This document shows positions 32,391 through 39,369 of a stretch of 39,369 nt of DNA, piece after piece. The stretch's first letter is position 1; every line of letters starts with the position of its first letter. The DNA comes from an uncultured Mycoplasmatota bacterium (GTDB taxonomy: Bacteria > Bacillota_I > Bacilli_A > RF39 > UBA660): NCBI GenBank assembly GCA_900554315.1, contig USGP01000010.1, positions 1 through 39,369 of the forward strand. The letters are read 5' to 3'. Below the pieces are notes generated by a model. The model worked only from the letters and a program-made list of their open reading frames with translations. It was not told the DNA's origin and did no database searches. The position numbers and the translations under genes were made by a program.

Positions 32391-32847
32391 ACCATTTCTC
32401 CTTTAATTTTTTATGAAATACTAAATAATAAATAAAGACACCGACACTAGCTCCAAAGGTATCTAATATCACATCAATAAATTGTCCACTTCTACCAGGA
32501 ACAAACAATTGATGGAATTCATCTGTACAAGCATATAAAAATGCTAAAAAGATAGAAAGTAACAATAGTCTTCTGATAGGAATAGAAAATTCTCTTAAAA
32601 AACTAACAAGTGCAATTCCCAAAACAAAATAAATAAAGAAATGTGCCATTTTCCTAACAGGAACAAAAAACATATCTATCACATGTTGCTGTTGCTTCTT
32701 AGACAAATCTAATTTAAAAAAAGAAGTAACTTCTATAATAACACGATTACTTTTCTTTGTAGATTCTACAGAATTATCTGTAGAAAAAAGAAAGATAATA
32801 ACCATACATAATATCACAACAAATCCTTTTATAACTTTCTTTTTCAT
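32383..32847 (-). CDS. VanZ-family membrane protein
   Basis: A 154-residue membrane protein of the VanZ family: helix 1 at about 5-23, VRKMAHFFIYFVLGIAL with the conserved Lys-x-x-His region, then ACTDEFHQLFVPGRSGQFIDVILDTFGA, the VanZ hallmark, with the last two helices around it. The family gives weak teicoplanin resistance in vanA clusters, but most members are elsewhere and of unknown role. The ATG at 32847 follows AAGGTGG; the upstream in-frame extension lacks a good site. Translationally coupled to the flippase downstream. Confidence 0.9.
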   Translation of the reverse strand: MKKKVIKGFVVILCMVIIFLFSTDNSVESTKKSNRVIIEVTSFFKLDLSKKQQQHVIDMFFVPVRKMAHFFIYFVLGIALVSFLREFSIPIRRLLLLSIFLAFLYACTDEFHQLFVPGRSGQFIDVILDTFGASVGVFIYYLVFHKKLKEKWYE

Positions 32848-32863
32848 GGTACCACCTTTTAAT

Positions 32864-32893
32864 ATCATAACACGAAACTATATCCAAAAACAA
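32864..32893 (-). promoter_or_regulatory. Candidate promoter of vanZ-flippase
   Basis: TTGTTT (32888-32893), 18-base spacer, TATGAT (32864-32869). Overlaps the T-run of the preceding terminator. Confidence 0.5.
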
Positions 32894-32897
32894 ATAA

Positions 32898-32920
32898 AAA
32901 GAATGAAACTATCATTCTTT
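32898..32920 (-). terminator. Intrinsic terminator after the hypothetical soluble gene
   Basis: Minus strand AAAGAATGA, loop of five, TCATTCTTT, then TTATTTGTTTTT. The UGA stop is the last three bases of the left arm. Confidence 0.82.
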
Positions 32921-33796
32921 TACAAGTCTAATACCATGATTTTGTTTTTTATCAACTAAATTTTGATAACTATCTAACTGACACTCACCAGTCATAATTT
33001 GTTGTCTACTAGGTAGAAGATAAGAGTCGAAATCTAAATCATATAAAATAGCTCGAGCTGCAGTATAAGGAACCATAGTATTATTTTCTAAATCAGTTCC
33101 AGACCATGTTTTAATAAGAAAATCATTATCTACTACTTGTACCAAAACGCAATTCTTGTCTTGATCAAAAAAACTTTGTACAGTACCATCTGTATAAAAA
33201 TTCTCACGACTACCAATAAATTTCCAATGAAGCGGGTAACCATTTCTTTCTTCTTCAGTATAATAATCCATTCGAAATTCACTATTTTTAGGATAACCTA
33301 TTGCCATTTTTACATCACTAATTCCTAACTTTTTCAACTCCTCAATATTAGAAATAGCTCTATCAAAATATTCTTTTCTATCATCAGAACTAGCATCATT
33401 CAAATACCCAAAAATCTGCATCATAACATCTTGATAAGAATCCATATGCTCAACCATTTTAAAGCCTGTTGTATACCCTTTCAAATAACTCATAATAGCA
33501 AAATGATCCAACATAAATTTATAAAATCGTATTCTTTGTAATCCTTTAGGTCGAAAAATTGGATTAGAAAAATTCAAAAAATAATAAAAAACATCTTTAT
33601 TATCACCAATTTCTCGAAAAAAAGAAACAGCTTCATCATAATGATTTTTAGTATAAGTAAGAATACCTAAAAATTCATCATTACTAATATCAATTGAAAC
33701 ACCATCTTCATCTTTTCTCTTTTGATATTCTAAATCTAAAAGTTCTGTATTAGGATAAAACATTTCTCGTTCATAATCAGATAATTTCAAACTCAT
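32912..33796 (-). CDS. Hypothetical soluble protein
   Basis: A 294-residue, acidic, probably cytoplasmic protein that I cannot assign. No signal peptide or transmembrane helix is seen. Points of note: an N-terminal MSLKLSDYEREMFYPNTELL segment, aromatic-rich helices in the middle (FYYFLNFSNPIF, MLDHFAIMSYLKGYTTGF), a DGTVQSFF strand, and a C-terminal part ending NHGIRLVKE. It lies between murE and vanZ, has a strong promoter (TTGACT-17-TAGAAT) and a terminator, so it is a single-gene unit. The start ATG follows GGGGGTAGG. Function unknown. Confidence 0.6.
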   Translation of the reverse strand: MSLKLSDYEREMFYPNTELLDLEYQKRKDEDGVSIDISNDEFLGILTYTKNHYDEAVSFFREIGDNKDVFYYFLNFSNPIFRPKGLQRIRFYKFMLDHFAIMSYLKGYTTGFKMVEHMDSYQDVMMQIFGYLNDASSDDRKEYFDRAISNIEELKKLGISDVKMAIGYPKNSEFRMDYYTEEERNGYPLHWKFIGSRENFYTDGTVQSFFDQDKNCVLVQVVDNDFLIKTWSGTDLENNTMVPYTAARAILYDLDFDSYLLPSRQQIMTGECQLDSYQNLVDKKQNHGIRLVKE

Positions 33797-33825
33797 ACAT
33801 ACCTACCCCCGTAAATTAGCTCACT

Positions 33826-33854
33826 ATTCTAAATAAAAAGTACAAAAAAGTCAA
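33826..33854 (-). promoter_or_regulatory. Promoter of the hypothetical soluble gene
   Basis: TTGACT (33849-33854), 17-base spacer, TAGAAT (33826-33831). Starts 13 bases after the murE stop. Confidence 0.78.
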
Positions 33855-33866
33855 GAAAAAAGAAGA

Positions 33867-35315
33867 CTAATTCATAACGCCTTCTCTCATTTTTCGATTA
33901 GCAACAGCTTGATAAGCTTCTTCTTCATCATTAAAATAAATAGTTTCATCTTTTAATTTTTGATAAGTTTCATTTCCCTTGCCAAGAATCAAAACCATAT
34001 CTTTCTCTTGTGCCATATCGATAGCCTTTTGAATAGCTTCTCTTCTATCGATAACAATTTCATAATTTTGATAAGTATCTTTTACTGTCTTAACGATATC
34101 ATCACAGATTGCTTTTGGATCTTCACTTCTAGGATCTTCATAAGTAAAAATTGCATACGTAGCATTTTTAACAACAACTTCACCAACTTGAGGACGTTTT
34201 AAATAATCTCTCTCTCCAGCTTGACCAATAACAACAATACTTCGATTAATATCTAAAGTATGTACAAAATTTAAAAGTTTTGTAATACCATTAGGAGTAT
34301 GAGCATAATCAACCATAACATAATATGGTGTATTAGTATTTAATAAATCCAAACGTCCACTAATTTTGATATTTGGAATACGTGATAATGCTTTCTCTAG
34401 AGGAACTCCAACAGAAAGTGCTGCTAAAAGTCCAGCGGCCAAATTATAAACATTAAAGTCCCCAAGCAATGGACTATCTACTTCTACTATCTCACCACGA
34501 TATTTAAAATGAATCAAAGTATGAGTTGGATAAACTTTATAATCGACAATTTGTAAAGTAGCATCTTCTCCACTACCATAAGTAACAACATTGCCATTAC
34601 AAACAGCTTTAATTTGTTCATAATAAGGATCATCCATATTAAGTACACAAGTACCATCTTTTTTCGTTTGTCTAAATAACATCTCTTTACATTGTAAATA
34701 ATTCTCAAAAGTACCATGAATATTTAAATGTTCAGAGGTAACATTAGTATAAACACTAACATCAAATTGAATACTTTGAAGACGACCTCTGAAAAAAGCT
34801 TCACTACTAGCTTCCATAGCAACGTATTTGCAACCACAATCTAAAAATTCTTTAAAATAAGAATATAATAAATGAGCATCTGGTGTTGTATTAGGATTAT
34901 CTCCAGTAAATTGAGCACAACTTCTACCATTCGTTCCAATATAACCGCATACATCACTACCAATTAATGCTTGCATAATCGTTGCGGTAGAGGTCTTACC
35001 ATCTGTACCTGTTACCCCTAATATTTTCATTTTTTGATCAGGATAATCATAAAACTTTTGACATAAATATGGAAGTTCACGATTCGTATCAGGTACTTTA
35101 ATAACAGGTACCCCAACATTTCCAACATCACGACTAACAATAACTGCACTAGCACCATGTTTAACAGCATCAGGAATAAAATCATGACGATCGGCCGTTA
35201 CACCTTTAGTACAAACAAACAAATCTCCTTCTTCACATTCTTTAGAATTAATTTTAATCCCCTTAATTAAAACATCCTCACTAACACCAGGATATAATTC
35301 ACTTAATTTTTTCAT
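33867..35315 (-). CDS. murE: UDP-MurNAc-tripeptide synthetase MurE
   Basis: A 482-residue Mur ligase that adds the third amino acid of the peptidoglycan stem using ATP. Seen: the N-terminal UDP-binding domain, the ATP loop VTGTDGKTST (about 101-110), the catalytic segment with K210 (the Lys that is carbamylated) after HGTFENY, and the C-terminal domain with EDPRSEDP at 393-400. DAP-adding enzymes have DNPR at this place; Lys-adding ones usually lose the Arg. The EDPR form keeps Arg but has Asp for Asn, so substrate (meso-DAP, L-Lys or other) is open. ATG 35315 is chosen, with AGGTGA upstream. Other mur genes are not adjacent. Confidence 0.94.
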   Translation of the reverse strand: MKKLSELYPGVSEDVLIKGIKINSKECEEGDLFVCTKGVTADRHDFIPDAVKHGASAVIVSRDVGNVGVPVIKVPDTNRELPYLCQKFYDYPDQKMKILGVTGTDGKTSTATIMQALIGSDVCGYIGTNGRSCAQFTGDNPNTTPDAHLLYSYFKEFLDCGCKYVAMEASSEAFFRGRLQSIQFDVSVYTNVTSEHLNIHGTFENYLQCKEMLFRQTKKDGTCVLNMDDPYYEQIKAVCNGNVVTYGSGEDATLQIVDYKVYPTHTLIHFKYRGEIVEVDSPLLGDFNVYNLAAGLLAALSVGVPLEKALSRIPNIKISGRLDLLNTNTPYYVMVDYAHTPNGITKLLNFVHTLDINRSIVVIGQAGERDYLKRPQVGEVVVKNATYAIFTYEDPRSEDPKAICDDIVKTVKDTYQNYEIVIDRREAIQKAIDMAQEKDMVLILGKGNETYQKLKDETIYFNDEEEAYQAVANRKMREGVMN

Positions 35316-35332
35316 ATTATTCACCTAGAATC

Positions 35333-35338
35333 ATTATA
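35333..35338 (-). promoter_or_regulatory. Candidate -10 of murE
   Basis: Minus strand TATAAT, 17 bases before the start codon; -35 is weak (TTTTAT). It is back-to-back with the arginase promoter. Confidence 0.5.
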
Positions 35339-35370
35339 CAGTAAACCATCGTAAAATAAAAGAGTTTTTC

Positions 35371-35399
35371 TTGATATCTAAAGATATTTATTCTAAAAT
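35371..35399 (+). promoter_or_regulatory. Promoter of the arginase gene
   Basis: TTGATA (35371-35376), 17-base spacer, TAAAAT (35394-35399). Five of six matches in each hexamer. Confidence 0.78.
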
Positions 35400-35416
35400 G
35401 TAAGAGGGTGAAAGTT

Positions 35417-36319
35417 ATGAAGACATATATTGTAGGAGCTGGAAGTGACCTAGGAGTTCATATTGATGGAGCTCATTTAGGACCAGTTCAATTAATGAAT
35501 GATTTAAAAGGATTTTATCAAGGAGAAAGTTATTCTCAAATACAAGATGAAGAAATCATCAAAAGTAGAAATTTATCAGATAGAAGAAAAAACGAATATG
35601 AAATTGATAAATTTAATACAAAATTATACAAAGCTATATTAGAAAAAGAACAAGAAGGATATATTCCAATTACAATTGGCGGAGATCATTCTGTTGCAGT
35701 TGCTAGTGCTTTAGCAAGTGCCAAAGTACACGATAACATCGGTATTATATGGATTGACGCTCATACTGATTATAATACTTTTGATACAACAGTTAGTGGT
35801 AACATTCATGGGCTACCTCTTGCCGCAATCACTGGATGGAAAAATCAAGAATTAAGATATTTCCATGACGGAAATATTATTCAACCATCAAAAGCAGTTG
35901 TGATCGGAGCGAGATCAATTGACGATTGGGAAAAAGATAATATCAAATATTCTGGTTTAACTGTATTCACGACAGAAGATATTAAAGAAAAAGGTGTAGA
36001 AGCCGTATTTGAAGAAGCTTGGAAAATCGCTTCAGAAAAAACAAAAGGTGTTCACATCAGTTTTGATTTAGATGTAATTGATCCTAACGTTGCTCCTGGT
36101 GTATCAATCCCAGAATTTGATGGAATTACAGAACAACAAGCCATGGATATCAATGCCGAAATCATAAAACATTTAAAAGATGTTACTTCTTATGATTTAG
36201 TAGAATTTAATCCTCTACGTGATGAAAATAGAAAAACAGAACAAATTGCAGTAAACTTATTAGCACAAATTATAAGAGGATTTGAAAACATAAAAAAATT
36301 ACCAGAAAAAAAATACTAA
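35417..36319 (+). CDS. Arginase-family ureohydrolase (arginase-like)
   Basis: A 300-residue binuclear manganese ureohydrolase. Metal ligands are visible: H91 in IGGDHSV, D114/H116/D118 in IDAHTD, and D217/D219 in SFDLDVIDP. The loop SGNIHGLPLA right after the DAHxD motif is typical of arginases (arginine to ornithine and urea) rather than agmatinases, but close relatives also act on other guanidino compounds. Start ATG 35417 follows GAGGGTG. It is a single-gene unit on the plus strand with its own promoter and terminator, between divergent murE and convergent ftsZ. No urease or ornithine genes are nearby. Confidence 0.88.
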   Translation: MKTYIVGAGSDLGVHIDGAHLGPVQLMNDLKGFYQGESYSQIQDEEIIKSRNLSDRRKNEYEIDKFNTKLYKAILEKEQEGYIPITIGGDHSVAVASALASAKVHDNIGIIWIDAHTDYNTFDTTVSGNIHGLPLAAITGWKNQELRYFHDGNIIQPSKAVVIGARSIDDWEKDNIKYSGLTVFTTEDIKEKGVEAVFEEAWKIASEKTKGVHISFDLDVIDPNVAPGVSIPEFDGITEQQAMDINAEIIKHLKDVTSYDLVEFNPLRDENRKTEQIAVNLLAQIIRGFENIKKLPEKKY

Positions 36320-36343
36320 ACTACCCAAAGGTAGTTTTTTTAT
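36318..36343 (+). terminator. Intrinsic terminator of the arginase gene
   Basis: AAACTACC, loop of four, GGTAGTTT, then TTTT and an A-rich stretch. The left arm begins within the stop codon. Confidence 0.85.
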
Positions 36344-36350
36344 ACAAAAA

Positions 36351-36372
36351 AAAGAATGCCAACGCATTCTTT
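36351..36372 (-). terminator. Intrinsic terminator of ftsZ
   Basis: Minus strand AAAGAATGC, loop GTTG, GCATTCTTT, then TTTTTG. Nine perfect pairs, three bases past the ftsZ stop. Confidence 0.88.
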
Positions 36373-36375
36373 TTA

Positions 36376-37491
36376 TTAATAATTTCTATCTCTTAAGAAT
36401 GGAGGTAAATCAAAATCTCCATCATCTGATGAGGAATCATTAGAATCCAACATTTCAGGAACAGACTCATTAGCAGGAGCGCTTCTTCTAGTTTGTGTTG
36501 TATTGCTAAATACTGGTTCCTTTACTTCTGGTTTATCAGGTTTCTTATCAAATCCAGTAGCAATAACAGTAACAATAACTTCATCAGACAAATTCTCATT
36601 AATAACAGAACCAAAGATTGTATTAATATCTGTATTAGCTGCATTACGTACAACTTCAGCAGCCTGTTCTGCTTCAAACAAAGTTAAATTAACTCCACCT
36701 GTAATATTAATAATAGCATCTGTTGCTCCAGTAATTGGAGTTTCCAAAAGTGGAGATGAAACAGCTTGTTTAGCAGCTTCAATTGCTCTATCTTCACCCA
36801 TACCAATACCAATACCAATAATAGCATGACCACTCTTCTCCATAACAGCTTTAACATCAGCAAAATCCAAGTTAACAAGTCCAACAACAGCAATCAAATC
36901 TGAAATAGATTGAACACCACGACGAAGTACATTATCAACTTCTTTAAATGCTTCAAGCATTGGAGTAGTTTTATCAATAATTTCTCTTAAACGATCATTT
37001 GGAATAACGATTAAAGTATCAACATGTTTCTTTAGTTCTTCAAGTCCCTTTAAAGCATTATCCATACGACGTTTACCTTCAAATGAGAAAGGCTTTGTAA
37101 CAATTGCAACAGTAAGTGCACCAAGTCCTTGAGCAATCTCAGCAACGATTGGAGCAGCTCCAGTACCAGTACCACCACCTAAACCACAAGTGATAAATAC
37201 CATATCTGCACCAGCTAAAGCATCTTCAATCTCTTTCTTAGATTCTAAAGCAGCTTCTTTACCAACTTCAGGTTTAGCACCAGCTCCAAGTCCGTCTGTT
37301 AAAGATGCACCAATTTGAATCTTAACGTCAGCTTTAGAAGAATTTAAAACTTGTAAATCAGTATTAGCAGCAATAAATTCAACGCCTTTTACTCCAGATT
37401 CAACCATTCTATTAACGGCGTTTCCTCCACCGCCACCTAAACCAATAACTTTAATTTTGGCTAATTGATCTAATTCTAATCCACCTATCAT
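36376..37491 (-). CDS. ftsZ: Cell-division GTPase FtsZ
   Basis: A 371-residue tubulin-like GTPase that forms the division ring. Seen: the GTP-binding GLGGGGGNAVNRM near the N-terminus, the tubulin signature GGGTGTG at 105-111, the synergy loop NLDFADVKAV (about 203-212), and a short linker ending in the conserved C-terminal peptide DFDLPPFLRDRNY (359-371) that binds FtsA and other partners. The ATG at 37491 follows AAGGAGG, which overlaps the ftsA stop. The two genes form a tight unit with 12 bases between, as in most Bacillota. Confidence 0.98.
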   Translation of the reverse strand: MIGGLELDQLAKIKVIGLGGGGGNAVNRMVESGVKGVEFIAANTDLQVLNSSKADVKIQIGASLTDGLGAGAKPEVGKEAALESKKEIEDALAGADMVFITCGLGGGTGTGAAPIVAEIAQGLGALTVAIVTKPFSFEGKRRMDNALKGLEELKKHVDTLIVIPNDRLREIIDKTTPMLEAFKEVDNVLRRGVQSISDLIAVVGLVNLDFADVKAVMEKSGHAIIGIGIGMGEDRAIEAAKQAVSSPLLETPITGATDAIINITGGVNLTLFEAEQAAEVVRNAANTDINTIFGSVINENLSDEVIVTVIATGFDKKPDKPEVKEPVFSNTTQTRRSAPANESVPEMLDSNDSSSDDGDFDLPPFLRDRNY

Positions 37492-37503
37492 ACCTAGTCC
37501 TCC

Positions 37504-38733
37504 TTAGTTATCAAAAAAATGTCCAAATACTTTACTAATAATATTATCATTATTTATTGTCTTATCGTCAGAAGACATCAACAACTGGACATCACTTTCT
37601 GATATCATACTGACATCCTTCCCCCGTAAAGACATCTTATCATCAAAATATTGTACTGCTCCAAGTACACTGCTATATCGATTATGCCTTAGACCTATTG
37701 TACTAATATTACATACCTTAGCTTGAATACCAAAAACAGACTCAACTAAATATTGAAAACCTGCAAGTTCACTAAGGCCACCTGTTATTATTATATAACG
37801 TATTTCTCTATTTGTTAAGTTTTTTATTTCTTTTTTCGCTAAATTTAAAATTTCTTCAACTCTAGCTTCTACAACCTTAGAAATGCCTACTTGAGAGATA
37901 GTTTTCTTATCCTCTCCAATAGGTACATCCACACTATCATTACTATCAGCATAAGCTTGCATACTGACAGCAAATTGTTCTTTTAATCTTCTAGAATCTT
38001 CTTCTTTTATCTTAAAAATATAAGTAATATCACGGTCAACATTATGACTACCTATAGGCACAACTGCGTTTTTTATTTGAATCCCCTTATTAAAAATAGA
38101 AACATTTGTTGTCTCTTCTCCAATATCAATAATAGCTCCAACAGAATGTTGTAATTTACTATTACGAACGGCATAATAATCACCTGTAGATGTAAAAGCA
38201 ACATCCAAAGTTTCAAGACCGCTTAGTTTCAACACTTCTAATATACGATATAAAGGTTCCTTAGGTAAAGTAGCCGTAACAACCTTAGTCTCCAACATAC
38301 TTCCTCTCATTCCTTTAGGATCTAATATATTTTCATGTTCATCCACAGTAAAATTAATAGGAACGGCAGTAACCAATTCCTCTTCTTCTCCAATTCTACC
38401 AACTAAAGCATCTTTTAAAACCCTAGAAACGTCTTCTCCTGTGATTTCATCATCTACTTCAATAGAACCTACCGCAATATCTAACTTACATTCAGCTGGA
38501 GGAACCACAGCAATTACCTTAATAACTTTAATTCCTAACATATCGTTTACTTTTTTCAAAGCAACACGAACACTAGAAACACATTTCTTAATATCAACAA
38601 CTTGTCCCTTCACAATTCCATCTGAAGGACTATGAACAGATGCTAAAACATGAAATTGACCGTGAAGTTTTTCTAGTACAACAATCTTAATACTATCAGT
38701 ACCCAATTCAATACTTGTAAATACTTGACTCAT
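37504..38733 (-). CDS. ftsA: Cell-division protein FtsA
   Basis: A 409-residue actin-like ATPase that tethers FtsZ to the membrane. Seen: phosphate-1 motif SIELGTDSIKIVVLE at the start, the SHS2/1C region, GAIIDIGEETTNVSIF as phosphate-2, TGGLSELAGF as the adenosine motif, and a C-terminal amphipathic helix, IISKVFGHFFDN, for membrane binding. Translation starts at ATG 38733, which has GGGAGATG upstream; an ATG at 38748 is too close to AGG. It has a strong promoter in the short gap to the upstream membrane protein. Confidence 0.96.
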   Translation of the reverse strand: MSQVFTSIELGTDSIKIVVLEKLHGQFHVLASVHSPSDGIVKGQVVDIKKCVSSVRVALKKVNDMLGIKVIKVIAVVPPAECKLDIAVGSIEVDDEITGEDVSRVLKDALVGRIGEEEELVTAVPINFTVDEHENILDPKGMRGSMLETKVVTATLPKEPLYRILEVLKLSGLETLDVAFTSTGDYYAVRNSKLQHSVGAIIDIGEETTNVSIFNKGIQIKNAVVPIGSHNVDRDITYIFKIKEEDSRRLKEQFAVSMQAYADSNDSVDVPIGEDKKTISQVGISKVVEARVEEILNLAKKEIKNLTNREIRYIIITGGLSELAGFQYLVESVFGIQAKVCNISTIGLRHNRYSSVLGAVQYFDDKMSLRGKDVSMISESDVQLLMSSDDKTINNDNIISKVFGHFFDN

Positions 38734-38758
38734 GTAAGCATCTCCCATCCTAAAAATA

Positions 38759-38787
38759 ATTATACTATAAAAGAAAAATTTTGTAAA
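38759..38787 (-). promoter_or_regulatory. Promoter of ftsA-ftsZ
   Basis: TTTACA (38782-38787), 17-base spacer, TATAAT (38759-38764). Confidence 0.82.
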
Positions 38788-38792
38788 AAGAT

Positions 38793-39369
38793 TTATTCAT
38801 TTTTATCAAATATATAAATATCAAAAATTCTAATACTTCCTATTTTTTTTCCATGTCGGATAACATATCGAATAGCCCTCTTATCAGATTGTTTGATAGG
38901 AGAAAGTTCTTCTTCATCAACAAAGAAAATACTATTTTTCTTCTCTTTTACTACCTTCAAAAGTTTATCACTTCCCCGATACCCCCAGTTTCCTTGATTA
39001 ATTAAATCAATATAAGAAATAGGCATATCATTTACCAATCGAAAATAATAACCATTAGAAGAAAGAAAGAAAAATTCTTTATTTTTATGCTTTTTCATAT
39101 AAGAATTAACTTCTTTTGTAAATTGAATACTATCATAATCTAAAAGACGATATTCAAAACGAAAAATATCATTAGGATACACAACTTTTTGATCTAAAAC
39201 ATGAATAAAAGAAACAAACATAACTCCAAAAATAATCCCTATAGAAAAAAGAATAGGTCGAATTCGAATATGTAATGGTTTAGATAAAAACATCATCAAA
39301 AAAGCTAAAAACGCAACTTGAAAATGATAAGTATCAAATAAAGGTACCATTACACTATAAAAGGCAAGA
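38793..39369 (-). CDS. Membrane protein, C-terminal part (5' end beyond window)
   Basis: The reading frame is open to the window edge: before the ATG at 39350 the codons read LAFYSV without a stop, so the ATG is probably internal. Visible: two hydrophobic helices (about 10-25 and 32-52 from that Met), then a soluble domain of about 130 residues with FFFLSSNGYYFRL and IRIFDIYIF strands. This layout, a helical bundle plus a short soluble tail, is seen in some membrane glycosyltransferases, but I do not recognise the family. The ftsA promoter follows it directly with no terminator seen. Confidence 0.55.
   Translation of the reverse strand, partial: LAFYSVMVPLFDTYHFQVAFLAFLMMFLSKPLHIRIRPILFSIGIIFGVMFVSFIHVLDQKVVYPNDIFRFEYRLLDYDSIQFTKEVNSYMKKHKNKEFFFLSSNGYYFRLVNDMPISYIDLINQGNWGYRGSDKLLKVVKEKKNSIFFVDEEELSPIKQSDKRAIRYVIRHGKKIGSIRIFDIYIFDKNE

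Noticed and set aside
36503..36829. Open frame of 108 codons on the plus strand antisense to ftsZ
   Set aside because: No ribosome site or promoter; it mirrors the codon pattern of ftsZ, so it is a shadow frame.
1..39369. Mycoplasma-type genetic code (UGA as Trp)
   Set aside because: Several genes end with UGA and conserved Trp residues are UGG, so the standard bacterial code applies.
1..39369. CRISPR arrays, insertion sequences, phage genes, tRNA or rRNA genes
   Set aside because: No regularly spaced repeats, transposase motifs, integrase, tRNA-like CCA ends or rRNA blocks were seen.

Overview
The window is a stretch of AT-rich chromosome from a Gram-positive, walled bacterium of the Bacillota. 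FtsA/FtsZ, SigA-type RpoD, a T-box riboswitch, EF-P with K32, and pairs familiar from Bacillus (YqeG-YqeH, YmfF-YmfH, DnaG-RpoD-TrmK) all point that way. Extreme compactness, strong A+T bias and streamlined gene content suggest an uncultivated host-associated Bacilli lineage (RF39 / Erysipelotrichia-like); this is inference. UGA is a stop codon here (it ends, for example, the flippase, the DUF421 gene and the gene before murE) and Trp is UGG, so it does not use the Mycoplasma code.

Layout. Nearly all genes are on the minus strand, so operons read from high to low coordinates. 1-4783: partial BaiN-like flavoprotein, argS plus a ProX/YbaK editing protein behind an arginine T-box, and a double GH25/LysM wall protein. 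4782-12140: ymfH, ymfF, deoD, a lipoprotein, ftsK, efp and rpmG. 12150-16061: a class B penicillin-binding protein, a divergent small DUF2624-like gene, a NUDIX hydrolase and endonuclease IV. 16106-21217: two type IV pilin-like genes, a GHL10 hydrolase, a DUF421 membrane protein, two plus-strand membrane proteins (DUF3792-like, PepSY) and a CDF metal transporter. 21278-25728: dnaG-rpoD-trmK and an HD hydrolase. 25742-30379: two zinc-ribbon proteins, yqeG-yqeH, a polysaccharide deacetylase and a SigK-like sigma factor. 30430-33854: an unknown membrane protein, a flippase, a VanZ protein and an unknown soluble protein. 33867-39369: murE, a plus-strand arginase, ftsA-ftsZ and a partial membrane protein.

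The main themes are envelope building and division (PBP2, MurE, FtsA, FtsZ, FtsK, flippase, deacetylase, GH25 and GHL10 proteins) and translation quality (ArgS, ProX, EF-P with its putative modification peptidases, L33, TrmK, YqeH). Regulation is visible: consensus -35/-10 or extended -10 (TGnTATAAT) promoters in most intergenic gaps, and intrinsic terminators that often begin inside the upstream stop codon. There are no rRNA, tRNA, CRISPR or insertion sequences that I can see, and no intergenic stretch exceeds 300 bases. I found no convincing novel multigene system. The best leads are the partly dead double-GH25 protein, the orphan pilin pair, the MurE specificity motif, the SigK-like factor and two unknown genes with strong promoters.
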